Positions 28,941 through 40,977 of a stretch of DNA of 64,000 nt are shown here, in pieces. The first letter of the stretch is position 1. Every line of letters starts with the position of its first letter. Where the stretch lies: the NCBI RefSeq assembly GCF_002288825.1, contig NZ_NSLI01000003.1, positions 868,001 to 932,000 on the forward strand, in the 5' to 3' direction. The notes beneath the pieces are model-generated. The model did no database searches, was not told the origin of the DNA, and saw only the letters and a list, made by a program, of their open reading frames with translations. Made by a program: the position numbers and the translations under genes. The stretch comes from Sphingomonas lenta (GTDB taxonomy: Bacteria > Pseudomonadota > Alphaproteobacteria > Sphingomonadales > Sphingomonadaceae).

Positions 28941-31919
28941 ATGGGCTACGAAGGCCAGGATTTCAGCGACATCGCCGCCGGCGTCAGCCCGGCGTTCATC
29001 GACACGCTCTACGCCAAGTTCCGGGCCTCGCCCGACAGCGTGGAGCCCGTGTGGCGCAACCTGTTCGAGGGATTGGAGGGCGGCGCGTCCGGCCCGAGCT
29101 GGTCGAACCCTGCCTGGCCGCTCAGCACCACCGACGATCTCACCGCGGCGCTCGACCCGACGCAGATGGAGCCTGCGCCCAAGCCGTCGAAGGCCGGCAA
29201 GCCGGCCCCGGCCGGGCCGGCGGCCGCGCCGCCGTCCCAGGACGAGGTCGTCCGCGCCGCCGCCGACGCCATCCGCGCGCAGATTCTGGTCCGCACCTAC
29301 CGCGTCCGCGGCCACCTCGCCGCCAATCTCGACCCCTTGGGTCTCGTCAAGCGCGAGATGCCGCTGGAGCTCCGCACCGAGTATCACGGCTTCACCGACG
29401 CCGACCTCGACCGCCGCGTGTACCTGGGCGGTACGATGGGCTTCGAATGGGCGACCGTCCGCGAGCTCGTCGATACGCTCCGCGCCAACTACTGCGGCAA
29501 TGTCGGCCTCGAATATATGCACATCGCCGACCTGGAGGAGCGCCGCTTCCTCCAGGAGCGCATGGAGGGCAAGGACAAGGCCATCGACTTCACGCCCGAG
29601 GGCAAGAAGGCGATCCTCAACAAGGTCATCGAAGCCGAGCAGTGGGAGCGCTTCCTCGGCCGCAAATATGTCGGAACCAAGCGCTTCGGCCTGGACGGCG
29701 GCGAGGCGATGATCCCCGCGCTCGAGTCCGTCATCAAATATGGCGGCCAAGCGGGCATCAACGAGATCGTGTTCGGCATGGCGCATCGCGGCCGTCTGAA
29801 CGTGCTCGCCAATGTCATGGGCAAACCCTTACGCGTCATCTTCCACGAGTTCGCAGGCGGCTCGGCCAACCCCGACGAGATCGGCGGCTCGGGCGACGTT
29901 AAATACCACCTTGGTACGTCGTCCGACCGCGAGTTCGACGGGCACAAGGTCCACATGAGCCTCGTCGCCAATCCCTCGCACCTCGAAGCGGTCGACCCCG
30001 TCGTGCTCGGCAAGGCGCGCGCGATCCAGACGATCGCGAACGACCTGGAGAACCACTGCCGTTCGCTCCCCGTGCTGATCCACGGCGACGCCGCGTTCGC
30101 GGGGCAGGGGATCGTATGGGAGTGCTTCGGCTTCTCCGGCATCCGCGGCTACAACACCGGCGGCTGCGTCCACTTCGTCATCAACAACCAGATCGGTTTC
30201 ACGACCAGCCCGCAGTTCGCGCGTTCTTCGCCTTATTCGTCGGACGTCGCCAAGGGCGTGCAGGCGCCGATCTTCCACGTCAACGGCGACGATCCGGAGG
30301 CGGTGACCTTCGCCACCAAGATGGCGATCGAGTTCCGGCAGAAGTTCCACCGCGACATCGTCATCGACATGTGGTGCTACCGCCGCTTCGGCCACAACGA
30401 GGGCGACGAGCCCGGCTTCACCCAGCCGCTCATGTACCGCGCGATCAAGGACCACCCGCCCGTCAGCGAGGTCTATAGCCGCCGCCTCGTGAGCCAAGGC
30501 GTCGTCGACCAGGCCTGGATCGACGAGAACGTCCGCCAGTACGTCACCCGCCTGGAAGGCGAGTTCGAGGCGGGCGCGTCGTACAAACCCAACAAGGTCG
30601 ACTGGTTCGGCGGCCGTTGGACCGGCCTCGGCGCCCCCGCCGACCCGGAGGGCTCGCGCCGGACGCCGGAGACGGGCCTCGAGCCCAAGCTGTTCGACGC
30701 GCTCGGCCGCACGCTGACCACCGTCCCCGACCACATCGCTATCCACAAGACGCTGGCCCGCGTCCTCGACGCCAAGCGCCAGATGTTCGGCACGGGCGAG
30801 GGCTTCGACTGGGCGACCGGCGAGGCGCTCGCGTTCGGCTCGCTGCTCGCGGAAGGGTACGGCGTCCGCCTGTCGGGCCAGGACTCCGGCCGCGGTACCT
30901 TCAGCCAGCGCCACGCCGTCTGGGTCGACCAGAATGACGAGCACAAATACGTGCCGCTCTCCACCGTCGAGCATGGCCGCTTCGAGGTGCTGGACTCGCC
31001 GCTTTCCGAATACGGCGTGCTCGGCTTCGAATACGGCTACGCGCTCGCCGACCCCAAGACGCTCGTCCTCTGGGAAGCGCAGTTCGGCGACTTCGCCAAC
31101 GGCGCGCAGATCATGATCGACCAGTTCATCGCGAGCGGAGAAGCCAAGTGGCTCCGCGCCAACGGCTTGGTCATGCTGCTGCCCCACGGCTACGAAGGCC
31201 AAGGTCCCGAGCACTCGTCCGCCCGGCCCGAGCGCTACCTGCAGCTCTGCGCGCAGGACAATATGCAGGTCGCCAACGTCACCACGCCGGCCAACTATTT
31301 CCACCTGCTCCGCCGGCAGATGCACAGGACCTTCCGCAAGCCGCTCGTGCTGATGACGCCCAAGTCGCTGCTCCGCCACAAGCTGGCGGTGTCGCGCCGC
31401 GACGACTTCCTGGGCGACACACACTTCATGCGCATCCTGTCCGACCCGAACGGCGCGGCCGACGCGGACACGACGCGGCTCGTGCTCTGCTCGGGCAAGG
31501 TCGCCTATGACCTTATCGAGGCGCGCGACGCCGCCGGCGACACGGGCACCCAGATCGTCCGTGTCGAGCAGCTCTACCCGTTCCCCGTCGACGCGCTGGC
31601 GAAGCGCGTCGCGCGCATGCCGAACCTCGGGGACGTGGTCTGGGCGCAGGAGGAGCCGAAGAACAACGGCTACTGGACCTTCGTCGAGCCATTCGTCGAG
31701 GAAGCGCTGACCCGCGCGAACGCCGCCGTGAAGCGCCCCCGCTACGCCGGCCGCGCCTCGGCCGCGTCGCCCGCCACCGGCCTGATGAAGCGCCACCAGA
31801 CGGAGCAGGGCGCGCTCATCGCCGACGCGCTCGGCCACAACGTCCGCGAAGAGATCCGCCGCACCCGCTCCGGCGAGGTGGCGACCACCACCCAAAAGGC
31901 CGGCGGCGCGACCGCCTGA
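28941..31919 (+). CDS. sucA: 2-oxoglutarate dehydrogenase E1 component
   Basis: A 992-aa thiamine-diphosphate enzyme decarboxylating 2-oxoglutarate. It has the E1o N-terminal binding segment ([21 protein letters not shown]), the core [20 protein letters not shown], the ThDP motif region ([16 protein letters not shown] ... [11 protein letters not shown]), and [16 protein letters not shown]. The start at 28941 follows GGAGGTGGTGAG; nine more codons upstream would lie within the intergenic repeat. It forms a complex with SucB and Lpd encoded downstream. Confidence 0.97.
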   Translation: MGYEGQDFSDIAAGVSPAFIDTLYAKFRASPDSVEPVWRNLFEGLEGGASGPSWSNPAWPLSTTDDLTAALDPTQMEPAPKPSKAGKPAPAGPAAAPPSQDEVVRAAADAIRAQILVRTYRVRGHLAANLDPLGLVKREMPLELRTEYHGFTDADLDRRVYLGGTMGFEWATVRELVDTLRANYCGNVGLEYMHIADLEERRFLQERMEGKDKAIDFTPEGKKAILNKVIEAEQWERFLGRKYVGTKRFGLDGGEAMIPALESVIKYGGQAGINEIVFGMAHRGRLNVLANVMGKPLRVIFHEFAGGSANPDEIGGSGDVKYHLGTSSDREFDGHKVHMSLVANPSHLEAVDPVVLGKARAIQTIANDLENHCRSLPVLIHGDAAFAGQGIVWECFGFSGIRGYNTGGCVHFVINNQIGFTTSPQFARSSPYSSDVAKGVQAPIFHVNGDDPEAVTFATKMAIEFRQKFHRDIVIDMWCYRRFGHNEGDEPGFTQPLMYRAIKDHPPVSEVYSRRLVSQGVVDQAWIDENVRQYVTRLEGEFEAGASYKPNKVDWFGGRWTGLGAPADPEGSRRTPETGLEPKLFDALGRTLTTVPDHIAIHKTLARVLDAKRQMFGTGEGFDWATGEALAFGSLLAEGYGVRLSGQDSGRGTFSQRHAVWVDQNDEHKYVPLSTVEHGRFEVLDSPLSEYGVLGFEYGYALADPKTLVLWEAQFGDFANGAQIMIDQFIASGEAKWLRANGLVMLLPHGYEGQGPEHSSARPERYLQLCAQDNMQVANVTTPANYFHLLRRQMHRTFRKPLVLMTPKSLLRHKLAVSRRDDFLGDTHFMRILSDPNGAADADTTRLVLCSGKVAYDLIEARDAAGDTGTQIVRVEQLYPFPVDALAKRVARMPNLGDVVWAQEEPKNNGYWTFVEPFVEEALTRANAAVKRPRYAGRASAASPATGLMKRHQTEQGALIADALGHNVREEIRRTRSGEVATTTQKAGGATA

Positions 31920-31933
31920 GGAACGAGAAAACG

Positions 31934-33175
<1,242 letters not shown>

Positions 33176-33187
33176 GGAGTTCCTGTC

Positions 33188-33430
33188 GTGGAGATCGACT
33201 GGCGCAAGCACATCCACTCGCACCCGGGCATCCTTGGCGGGAAGCCCGTAGTGCGGGGAACGCGGATCTCCGTCGAGCTCATCCTCGAGTACCTGGCCGA
33301 GGGCGGCAGCGTAGCTGAAATCATCGACGGCTATCCGAGCCTCACGGAAGCCGACATACGGGCGGCGATCGCCTTTTCGAGCCATCTGATGACGAAAGAG
33401 GCAGCGTCGGCTCGCCAGGAAGCCGCCTGA
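33188..33430 (+). CDS. DUF433 family antitoxin-like protein
   Basis: An 80-aa protein with the DUF433 pattern: HSHPGILGGKPVVRGTRISV, then VELILEYLAEGGSVAEI and DGYPSLTEADIRAAIAF, a compact winged-helix-like domain. DUF433 proteins are predicted antitoxins paired with DUF5615 PIN-like toxins, and that partner is the next gene, 3 bases on. GTG start, 12 bases after sucB with an AGGAG site at the sucB stop. Confidence 0.88.
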   Translation: MEIDWRKHIHSHPGILGGKPVVRGTRISVELILEYLAEGGSVAEIIDGYPSLTEADIRAAIAFSSHLMTKEAASARQEAA

Positions 33431-33433
33431 CGG

Positions 33434-33794
33434 GTGAAGCTGCTCGCCGACCAGAACGTCCACCGGCGCGTGGTGCTGCGCCTTCGCGATGCCGGCTACG
33501 ACGTCGAGTTCATCCTGGAGACGATGCCTGGGCGACTCGACGAGCAGATACTGGCGCGTCCCGACATCGGCGAGCTGGTGTTCATCACCGGCGACAAGGG
33601 CTTCGGCCGATGGATCTTCGATCTGGGCCTGCCGCGACCGCTGAGCATCCTCTATAGCCGATTGCCCCAACCCGATTGGGCGGACACGGCGGACCGCCTG
33701 CTACGCATCCTTGAAGAGGGCGTCGCACCGGGCCAGATGATCACCATCACCAAGGACGGCGAGCGTACGAAGCCGTTCCCCCTCGGAGCAAGCA

Positions 33795-33802
<8 letters not shown>
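33434..33802 (+). CDS. DUF5615 PIN-like toxin candidate
   Basis: A 122-aa protein beginning [20 protein letters not shown] (acidic Asp6), continuing with [14 protein letters not shown] (Asp and Lys near residue 55) and ILYSRL, the typical layout of DUF5615 PIN-like proteins (Mut7-C/VapC-like RNase fold). With DUF433 upstream it makes a predicted toxin-antitoxin pair. Its last 8 bases overlap the lpd start, so lpd translation may be coupled to the toxin gene. The usual DUF5615 core is present; the C-terminal 20 residues ([15 protein letters not shown]) are polar. Activity has not been shown. Confidence 0.85.
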
Positions 33803-35176
<1,374 letters not shown>

Positions 35177-35189
<13 letters not shown>

Positions 35190-35229
35190 CAGAGCTAAAT
35201 ATGAATGTCGGGCCACGAAGTAGGCCCGA
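35177..35229 (+). terminator. Double hairpin at the end of lpd
   Basis: Two adjacent inverted repeats: CATTCATAT / ATATGAATG (35177-35207), which straddles the lpd stop codon, and TCGGGCC / GGCCCGA (35208-35229). Both have perfect arms. They mark the end of the TCA operon; no long T-run follows. Confidence 0.6.
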
Positions 35230-35242
35230 CCGGTTTGCCCGC

Positions 35243-35303
35243 GGCCGGCGCGGCCGGCGCGGCCAGCAGCCGCGACCGACGAGTCACGGGCTTCGCCCGT
35301 GAC
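35243..35303. repeat. Family C element plus hairpin, intergenic copy
   Basis: GGCCGGCGCGGCCGGC followed by AGCCGCGACCGACGA, the same framing sequence as the copies at 26074 and 51197 but with a reduced hairpin. A perfect 9-base hairpin GTCACGGGC / GCCCGTGAC (35283-35303) follows directly. Confidence 0.6.
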
Positions 35304-35395
35304 TAGGCAAAATGCCTGCTCACGACACCCGCGACGATTGCCCAGCCACGCACGCCGGCTATCGTGCATGAACGGCCGACGAGAGGGGCTCCGAC

Positions 35396-36328
35396 ATGCA
35401 CCAGGGGATAACACTGCTAGGCCTGGCCGCGGCCGCCGGCCTGATGACGCAAGACAGCCGCGACCAAGCCCGCGCGCTCGCGGGCGGGCAGGTGGCACGG
35501 CCGCAGCAACTCCGGCTCGTCGCCGTTCCTAAACCGGTCGGCCCGAGACGCGCGCTGTTCAACGGTCGGGATCTGGCGGGCTGGAACGGCTGGCTCGGCT
35601 ACCCGGACCCGGCCGTGACCTACCGTGCCCAGCCCGGAGCGGCTCCGCTCGGAACAAGCCGCGACCTCGGCGAGCATTTCGCCGTTCGCGAGATCGACGG
35701 AGCGCCCGCTTTGTGGGTGAAGGGGGAGACCTGGGGTAGTCTCGTCCACCGCGAGGACCTGCAGGACTACCACCTGCGTCTCGAGTTTAAATGGGGAGAC
35801 CGGGTCTGGCCGCCGCGGCTGACGGAGCCGCGCAACAACGGACTCCTCTACCACACGCACGGGCGTCCGGGCGCGGTGTTCGGTACCTGGTCGCCGTCGA
35901 TGGAGTTCGAGATCATGACCGGCTCGACGGGCATGCTCGTCGCGGTCGGGCGCGACGTGCGCGGGCGGACCAGCGTCGCGTTCGATCCGACGATCATCGC
36001 GCCCCATCTCCGCTTCCGCATGAACGGCCGCGAAGTGGATCTCGTCAACGGCACGCCGACCTGGAACGTCGAGGCCGCGCGCGACGCGGAACGACCGGTC
36101 GGTTCCTGGAACACGCTCGACCTGTATGTTGTCGGCGACCGGGCGGTGCACGTCGTCAACGGCGTACCGGTCATGGCCGTCCGGGATATCGCTACAGTCG
36201 ACCAGGCGGGCGTGCGCCGCCCGCTCACCCGCGGACGAGTCCAGCTACAATCCGAAGGCGCGGAGACTTGGTTCCGTAACATCACGGTGGAACCGATCCG
36301 CAGCCTGCCGCGCATCGTGGCGGCTTGA
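35396..36328 (+). CDS. DUF1080 (3-keto-disaccharide hydrolase-like) secreted protein
   Basis: A 310-aa protein with an N-terminal hydrophobic export segment (GITLLGLAAAAGLM). The domain matches the DUF1080 / LamG-like beta-sandwich: ALFNGRDLAGWNGWLG, VHREDLQDYHLRLEFKWGD, NNGLLYHTHG, SMEFEIMTGSTG and GRVQLQSEGAETWFRNI. Members include 3-keto-disaccharide hydrolases and other sugar-acting periplasmic proteins. No sugar genes are adjacent, so the substrate is open. Confidence 0.85.
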   Translation: MHQGITLLGLAAAAGLMTQDSRDQARALAGGQVARPQQLRLVAVPKPVGPRRALFNGRDLAGWNGWLGYPDPAVTYRAQPGAAPLGTSRDLGEHFAVREIDGAPALWVKGETWGSLVHREDLQDYHLRLEFKWGDRVWPPRLTEPRNNGLLYHTHGRPGAVFGTWSPSMEFEIMTGSTGMLVAVGRDVRGRTSVAFDPTIIAPHLRFRMNGREVDLVNGTPTWNVEAARDAERPVGSWNTLDLYVVGDRAVHVVNGVPVMAVRDIATVDQAGVRRPLTRGRVQLQSEGAETWFRNITVEPIRSLPRIVAA

Positions 36329-36388
36329 ACGTAGCGGTCACCTCGCTGGCGGCTTGTCCACTGTGCCGACCGCGCGCATCCTCCGACC

Positions 36389-36778
36389 GTGCGTGCGCTC
36401 CTCAAAACTTTGCTCACTTGCGACACGTTGGACGGCGTTTCATCCGACGGCTTCGGCCAATCCGTCACTGACGACCTCCGCTTCCTGCTCCGGTTCCGTC
36501 GCTGCCGCCGCACACCCGTCGCCTGGCGCGACCCGACCCCGGCCGAGATGGATTTCTGGGAAGCCCACCCGATCGTCGGCCGCTTCGCTGACTCTACCTA
36601 CGCGGTCGCCGAGGTGGACGGCCGCCGCTGGGTCGTGCGCGACCGGCTCTGGTTCGGCTGGCCCGACCCGCCCGAGTTCGCCTGGTTCGTCCTCGACGGC
36701 GAGGCGGTCTGGGCCGCCGCCGACTTCAACGATTGGCCGCGGGCGTGGAAGAGGCCTGCGGCGTCGGCTCCGGATTGA
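36389..36778 (+). CDS. Hypothetical protein, 129 aa
   Basis: A GTG-started ORF encoding an aromatic- and Trp-rich soluble protein (FLLRFRRCRRTPVAWRD, EMDFWEAHPIVGRF, RRWVVRDRLWFGWPDPP). Not a mirror of a better gene in most of its length, but its last 53 bases overlap the convergent hydrolase gene. No family recognised and the ribosome site is weak. I keep it because the protein composition looks real rather than like a shadow frame. Confidence 0.5.
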   Translation: MRALLKTLLTCDTLDGVSSDGFGQSVTDDLRFLLRFRRCRRTPVAWRDPTPAEMDFWEAHPIVGRFADSTYAVAEVDGRRWVVRDRLWFGWPDPPEFAWFVLDGEAVWAAADFNDWPRAWKRPAASAPD

Positions 36779-38036
36779 CGACCGCTTCCGCGCCGCTTCC
36801 CGCTTCGTCCAGCTCCAACCAGTCCGTCACCGGCAGCCCGTACAGCATGTCGAAGAACTCCAGCTGCAGCCGCGCCGCCGTGTGCCGGTTGCTGTTCCAC
36901 AGCATCGCGATCCCGCTCCGGTCGGCCGAATCGAACAGCAGCAGCGCGCCGTAGCCGTCGACCGTGCCGCGATGCCCGACCAGCCGCCGCCCCGCATAGC
37001 TGAAGCTGCGCCAGCCGAGCCCGTACGCCGCGTCGGTCATCGCCCGGCTCATCGCGTTGCGCCGCCCGCGCGGCTCGGTCGCGACGCGCGGCCGGTGCAT
37101 CGTGTCGAGCGTCGCGGGCGAGAGCACCGCGGGCGCGGCGCCCATCTGCGCCATCATCCAGCGCGTCAGGTCGCCGATCGACGCGTTCACCCCCGCCGCG
37201 GCCGGCGTGCGGTAGTAGTTGTCGTTGACCGTCGTCGGCCGCTTCGCCAGCCGGTGCGGCCGCGCCCAGCTCCGCGACCGCTCCAGCCCTAAGCGGTCCA
37301 TGCTCGCGCTCGCCATGCCCAGCGGCGCGAACAGGCGTGCGCGCGCGACCTCGCCATAGGCCTGGCCCGTTACGCCCTCGATCACCTCGGTCGACGCGTC
37401 GTAGGCGATGTTCTGGTACTGGTGGCAGGTCGACGGCAGGCAGTAGGGCGGCAGAGTCGCCAGCGCCGCGCGTATCGCCCGCGGGTCCTGCCCCGCCTCC
37501 AGCCGGTCGTCCCAGGCGTTGCGCACCAGCCCCGTGCGATGGCTGAGCACGTCGGCCACCGTCACCACCCGCTCCGACCCGCCCGGCAGCCTGAGCGTCG
37601 TCCCGTACTGCGCGATCGGTGCGTCGAGCTGGAGCCGGCCCTCCTCCGCCAGCTTGGCGGCGAGCGCGGCGGCGACGCCCTTCGACACCGATCCCCAGCG
37701 GAAGACCGTGTCGGGCGTCACGGGCACGCCCGACCCCGCCAGCACCTCGCCATAGCCGCGCAGGAAGCGCACCTGGCCGTTCTCCACGGTGCCGATCGCG
37801 AAGCCGACCATGTCCGGTTCCTGCATCAGCCGGGCGATCCTTCCGTCCAGGCGCGCATAGTCGACCCGCGCCGGCCCGGTGGCGAGCGCGGGATCCACCG
37901 ACAAGCCGGCGGGAGCTTCGGCCTTCTCGGCGGCGGGCGTCGCCTCCTCGTCGCCCAGCGTCGCGGCGGTCCCGACCACCACCGCCAGCCCCAGAACCGC
38001 GCCCAGCACCCAGCGGCGCGTCGTCTTGCTACTCAG
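36726..38036 (-). CDS. Serine hydrolase, beta-lactamase/class C PBP fold, membrane-anchored
   Basis: A ~436-aa protein with an N-terminal membrane segment (VLGAVLGLAVVVGTAATLG) and a class C beta-lactamase-like domain: catalytic RWGSVSKGVAAAL (SxxK), YQNIAYDAS in the YxN position, and GHRGTVDGYGALL (HxG). Probably a periplasmic esterase or peptidase. No ATG suits the start; a CTG at 38036 behind AGAAGG gives MSSKTTRRWVLGA, while a GTG at 38009 would cut 9 residues. It lies 14 bases downstream of a second hydrolase of the same fold, so the two form an operon. Confidence 0.83.
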   Translation of the reverse strand: MSSKTTRRWVLGAVLGLAVVVGTAATLGDEEATPAAEKAEAPAGLSVDPALATGPARVDYARLDGRIARLMQEPDMVGFAIGTVENGQVRFLRGYGEVLAGSGVPVTPDTVFRWGSVSKGVAAALAAKLAEEGRLQLDAPIAQYGTTLRLPGGSERVVTVADVLSHRTGLVRNAWDDRLEAGQDPRAIRAALATLPPYCLPSTCHQYQNIAYDASTEVIEGVTGQAYGEVARARLFAPLGMASASMDRLGLERSRSWARPHRLAKRPTTVNDNYYRTPAAAGVNASIGDLTRWMMAQMGAAPAVLSPATLDTMHRPRVATEPRGRRNAMSRAMTDAAYGLGWRSFSYAGRRLVGHRGTVDGYGALLLFDSADRSGIAMLWNSNRHTAARLQLEFFDMLYGLPVTDWLELDEAGSGAEAVVNPEPTPQASSTPAANR

Positions 38037-38050
38037 CTCGCGAACCCTTC

Positions 38051-39187
38051 TTATCGACCCAACCGCTCCTCGGCTTTCGCATAAGCCGACCGCGCGCCCT
38101 TGTTCCCGTCCGGCACCGCCGTGGCGAAGAACGCCACGCCCTTGCCCGCCCGCCGATCGAGCCACAAGCCCGAGCGCAACCCGTACGCCTCGCCTGCGTG
38201 GCCGACCCGTTCGCCCCCGAACGGATCATCCGCGCACCCCTTCACCGGCGTCGCCAGCAACTGCACCGCCAGTCCATAGCGGCAGTAGAACCCGCTCGTC
38301 GTGTCCCCGTTCGCCCCGTCGAACGTCCAGCCGGCGCGTTCCATCTCGGCGATCGACTCCGGCCGCAGGAAACCTTCGCCGCCGGCGAGCAGCATGCGCC
38401 CGATCCGCGCCAGCCCGCGCATCGACACGCGCGCGCCTCCCTGCGGCGAGAACAGCGCCCCGTTCTCGCCCAGCCGGTACGCCGGGAGGTCGCACGGCCC
38501 CTTGCTGACCACCGGACAGTCCGGCCGCCGTCCCCGCAGGTCGTCGGTCGCCACCTCGCCGTTCACCCGGTACAGCACCACCGCGCGGGCGACCGCCTCG
38601 TCGGAGCAGGTCGCCCAGTTGAAGCACGCGTCCACGCCCAGCGGCTCGAACACCAGCCGCCGCATCGCCCGGTCGAACCGCTCGCCCGTGACGCGCTCCA
38701 CCACCGACCCGATCACCGGAAAGTTGAGGTTGGCGTAGCGGAAATACGCCCCCGGCGCGTGCGCCCGGTCCCAGGCCCGCGCGTCCCCCAGCCGGTCGCG
38801 CAGCCGCTCGCCCAAGGGCACGATATAGTCCGCGTCGTCCATCAGGCTCGACCGGTGCCCCAGCAACAGCCTGAGCGTCACCGGCCGGTCCGGGAACGCC
38901 GGGTTGCGCACGGGCCAGCCCAGATAATGGCCCACGTCGCGGTCGAGCTCGATCCGGCCCGACTCGACCAGCCGCATCACCCCCAGCGCGACGATCAGCT
39001 TGGACACGCTCGCGATCCGCACCGGATCGTCGGCGGTGACGCGCCGCCCCGTCCGCCGGTCGGCGATGCCGCGCGCCTCCTCGGAGGTCACGCCCGCAGC
39101 GTCGAACCCGACGCGCACCTCGGCGGGCCGGGCAGCGCAGGCGGCGAGCGGGAGGAGGGCGGACAACAGGCCCAAGCGCATGGACAT
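38051..39187 (-). CDS. Serine hydrolase, beta-lactamase/class C PBP fold, lipoprotein
   Basis: A 378-aa lipoprotein (signal LGLLSALLPLAAC with lipobox LAAC). Catalytic motifs: RIASVSKLIVALGV (SxxK), RYANLNFPVIG (YxN) and VGHAGEAYG (HxG). Several cysteines in the body (CFNWATC, DCPVVSKGPC) may form disulfides. AAGGTGAC precedes the ATG at 39187. Related in fold but clearly divergent from the downstream hydrolase. Function could be beta-lactam, ester or D-amino-acid peptide hydrolysis; nothing chooses among them. Confidence 0.87.
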   Translation of the reverse strand: MSMRLGLLSALLPLAACAARPAEVRVGFDAAGVTSEEARGIADRRTGRRVTADDPVRIASVSKLIVALGVMRLVESGRIELDRDVGHYLGWPVRNPAFPDRPVTLRLLLGHRSSLMDDADYIVPLGERLRDRLGDARAWDRAHAPGAYFRYANLNFPVIGSVVERVTGERFDRAMRRLVFEPLGVDACFNWATCSDEAVARAVVLYRVNGEVATDDLRGRRPDCPVVSKGPCDLPAYRLGENGALFSPQGGARVSMRGLARIGRMLLAGGEGFLRPESIAEMERAGWTFDGANGDTTSGFYCRYGLAVQLLATPVKGCADDPFGGERVGHAGEAYGLRSGLWLDRRAGKGVAFFATAVPDGNKGARSAYAKAEERLGR

Positions 39188-39231
39188 TCTGTCACCTTGC
39201 CCGGCCGAGCGCGCCGGGGCAACGCGCGACG

Positions 39232-39881
39232 ATGCGACTTCTCCGCCGACTCCACGTCTGGCTCGCCTGGATCGTCGGCGTGCCGATACTGTTCTGGACG
39301 GCGAGCGGGTTGTGGATGGTCGCGCGCCCGATCGAGGAGGTGAGGGGAGCGCATCTGCGGTCCGAGCCCGCCCCCTTCCGCGCGGGGCCGCTCGCGCCGC
39401 CCGCCGGCGCGCTCCGCTCCCTGTCGCTGGAGCCGCAGGACGGCCGGCTCGTTTGGCTGGCCACGACCGCCGACTGCCGCGCCTTCCGCGCCGACGCCGC
39501 CACGGGCCGCGTCCTGCCGCCCGTCACGGAGGCCGAGGCGCGGCGCATCGCCGCCGCCGCGCTCGCGAGCCCGCCCGCGATCGTCGGCGCGACCCGCACG
39601 TCCGCCGACGCGCCGCCCATCGACCTGCGCCGCCCGCGCCCCGCCTGGGGCGTCGAGTTTGCCGACCGGGCGCGCGTCTATGTCGACGCCGACACGGGAG
39701 AGGTGCTCGCATTGCGCACCGCCCAGTGGCGCCTGTTCGACTGGATGTGGGGCCTGCACATCATGGACCTGCGCGCGCGCGAGGACACGAGCCACCCGTG
39801 CTGATCGCCGCCGCCGCGCTGGCGCTCGCCGTCACGCTCGTCGGCCTCGTGCTGCTGCCCTTCACGGGCCGCCGCCGGTGA
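39232..39881 (+). pseudogene. PepSY-domain membrane protein with a frameshift near the C-terminus
   Basis: The first frame (39232-39804) encodes a PepSY-type protein: membrane helix near residues 8-28 (LHVWLAWIVGVPILFWTASG), a periplasmic domain, and WGLHIMDLRAREDTSHP, which in this family normally runs into a second membrane helix. Here the frame stops (TGC TGA at 39799-39804) just after TSHP, but the neighbouring frame from 39798 carries exactly such a helix (LIAAAALALAVTLVGLVLL) and ends at 39881 in a GTGA overlap with the next gene. One missing base explains this. It could be a real mutation, a sequencing error, or two coupled ORFs. Confidence 0.75.
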
Positions 39882-40189
39882 GCGCCGACCGAGCCGAGTT
39901 GGAGGCGCGCTGGCTCCACCTGACGCGCGAAGCGCTCCCCGCCGTCGCCGAGACGCGCGGCTGGCCCGTCCGGCTCGACCATTGCTTCCAGCGCATCCTG
40001 CTCGACAACGCGTGCGGCGGCCGCTGGTACGACCATATCCAGGGAAGGCCCGCTTATCGCCGTTGCGACACGCAGGCGCTCGCCCGCGCCGTCCGGCTCG
40101 CCGAGGCGGCGCTGGCCGGAAGCGCGGACCTGCACGCGCTGAACGCGCGGTCGCTCGAGTGGCGCAGCAAGGCCGTCAGACGACCGTGA
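39878..40189 (+). CDS. Conserved hypothetical protein, 103 aa
   Basis: The GTG overlaps the stop of the PepSY continuation frame (GTGA). The soluble protein has the memorable block PVRLDHCFQRILLDNACGGRWYDHI, then a helical C-terminus. Similar short proteins occur next to PepSY genes in sphingomonads as far as I recall, sometimes annotated loosely as acetyltransferase-like; I see no acetyl-CoA motif. The conserved-looking Cys/His/Asp residues hint at a metal or catalytic site. Confidence 0.75.
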   Translation: MSADRAELEARWLHLTREALPAVAETRGWPVRLDHCFQRILLDNACGGRWYDHIQGRPAYRRCDTQALARAVRLAEAALAGSADLHALNARSLEWRSKAVRRP

Positions 40190-40283
40190 CCGCCATGGCG
40201 GGCACGGTCGCGACGGCGACGGCGGTGAGCGCGGCGGGCACGGCGAGCAGCATCGCGCCCACGAGGGATAGGAAGCGGTTCAT
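40176..40283 (-). CDS. Short exported or membrane peptide, 35 aa
   Basis: A small ORF on the minus strand with a strong ribosome site (GGAGAA 5 bases before the ATG at 40283). It begins MNRFLSLVGAMLLAVPAALT, a signal-peptide-like or single-helix sequence, and stays hydrophobic to the end (VPAMAVTVV). It overlaps the 3' end of the plus-strand gene by 14 bases. Too short for family assignment. Confidence 0.5.
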   Translation of the reverse strand: MNRFLSLVGAMLLAVPAALTAVAVATVPAMAVTVV

Positions 40284-40544
40284 CTCGGTTCTCCGGGTTA
40301 GGCGGCCGGGGCGTGCATGCCCCGCCGGTCGACGCGGCCTCTACGCCCGCCCGTCCGCCGGGTCAGCCGCCCCGCGACCGCGCGCCCGGGATGCGACGAA
40401 ATAGGTCCGGAGTGCGACGGAACCGTCGTGAGCGCGTCGCGGCCGAGCCGCGACGTCGGACGACCCGCGCGGGGCGAGGGGCCCGCGCGGTCGCCGCCCG
40501 GGCTCGGCCGAGTCGGTCGGACGCGGCCGACCGCCGGCCCGCGC

Positions 40545-40913
40545 CTAGTGCTCCGCCGCCTCCGCCTCTTCCTTGGTCTTGAAGTTCACGCCCGCGGGCT
40601 CGGCCGGCGGCGCGTAGATGCTGTAGAGCTTGAGCGGCTCGTCGCCCTTGTTGACGATGTTGTGGCACGCGCCCTTGGGGATCACGACCAGATGGTTGGG
40701 GCCGACCTTGGTCTTCTTGCCGTCGACCACCGCCTGGCCCTCGCCCGCGACGAAGAAGGTCGTCTGGTCGGCGTCGTGCGTCTCTTCGCCGATGTCCTGG
40801 CCCGGCTCCAGGCTCATGAGGACGATCTGGACATTGTCGTCCAGATACACTTCCTTCTGGAAATTCTTGTTCTTGGTCGCGAGCTCGACCATGTCCTTGT
40901 TGAACGTCGCCAT
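40545..40913 (-). CDS. Cupin domain protein
   Basis: A 122-aa single cupin barrel. The metal-binding motifs are visible: GEETHDADQTTFFVAGEGQAVVDG (first cupin motif, in two parts) and PKGACHNIVNKGDEPLKLYSIYAPP (second, with its His). The start at 40913 gives MATFNKDMVELA; 14 extra upstream codons have no support. Such small cupins of the mannose-6-phosphate isomerase-like group have varied roles. Strikingly Lys/Asn-containing for this genome but otherwise ordinary. Confidence 0.88.
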   Translation of the reverse strand: MATFNKDMVELATKNKNFQKEVYLDDNVQIVLMSLEPGQDIGEETHDADQTTFFVAGEGQAVVDGKKTKVGPNHLVVIPKGACHNIVNKGDEPLKLYSIYAPPAEPAGVNFKTKEEAEAAEH

Positions 40914-40977
40914 GCGGGGTTCCTGCTTCAGAGAGGTAGGCCCCCTGAATCGCACGCCCCGGCGCGGAGTTCCGCCC

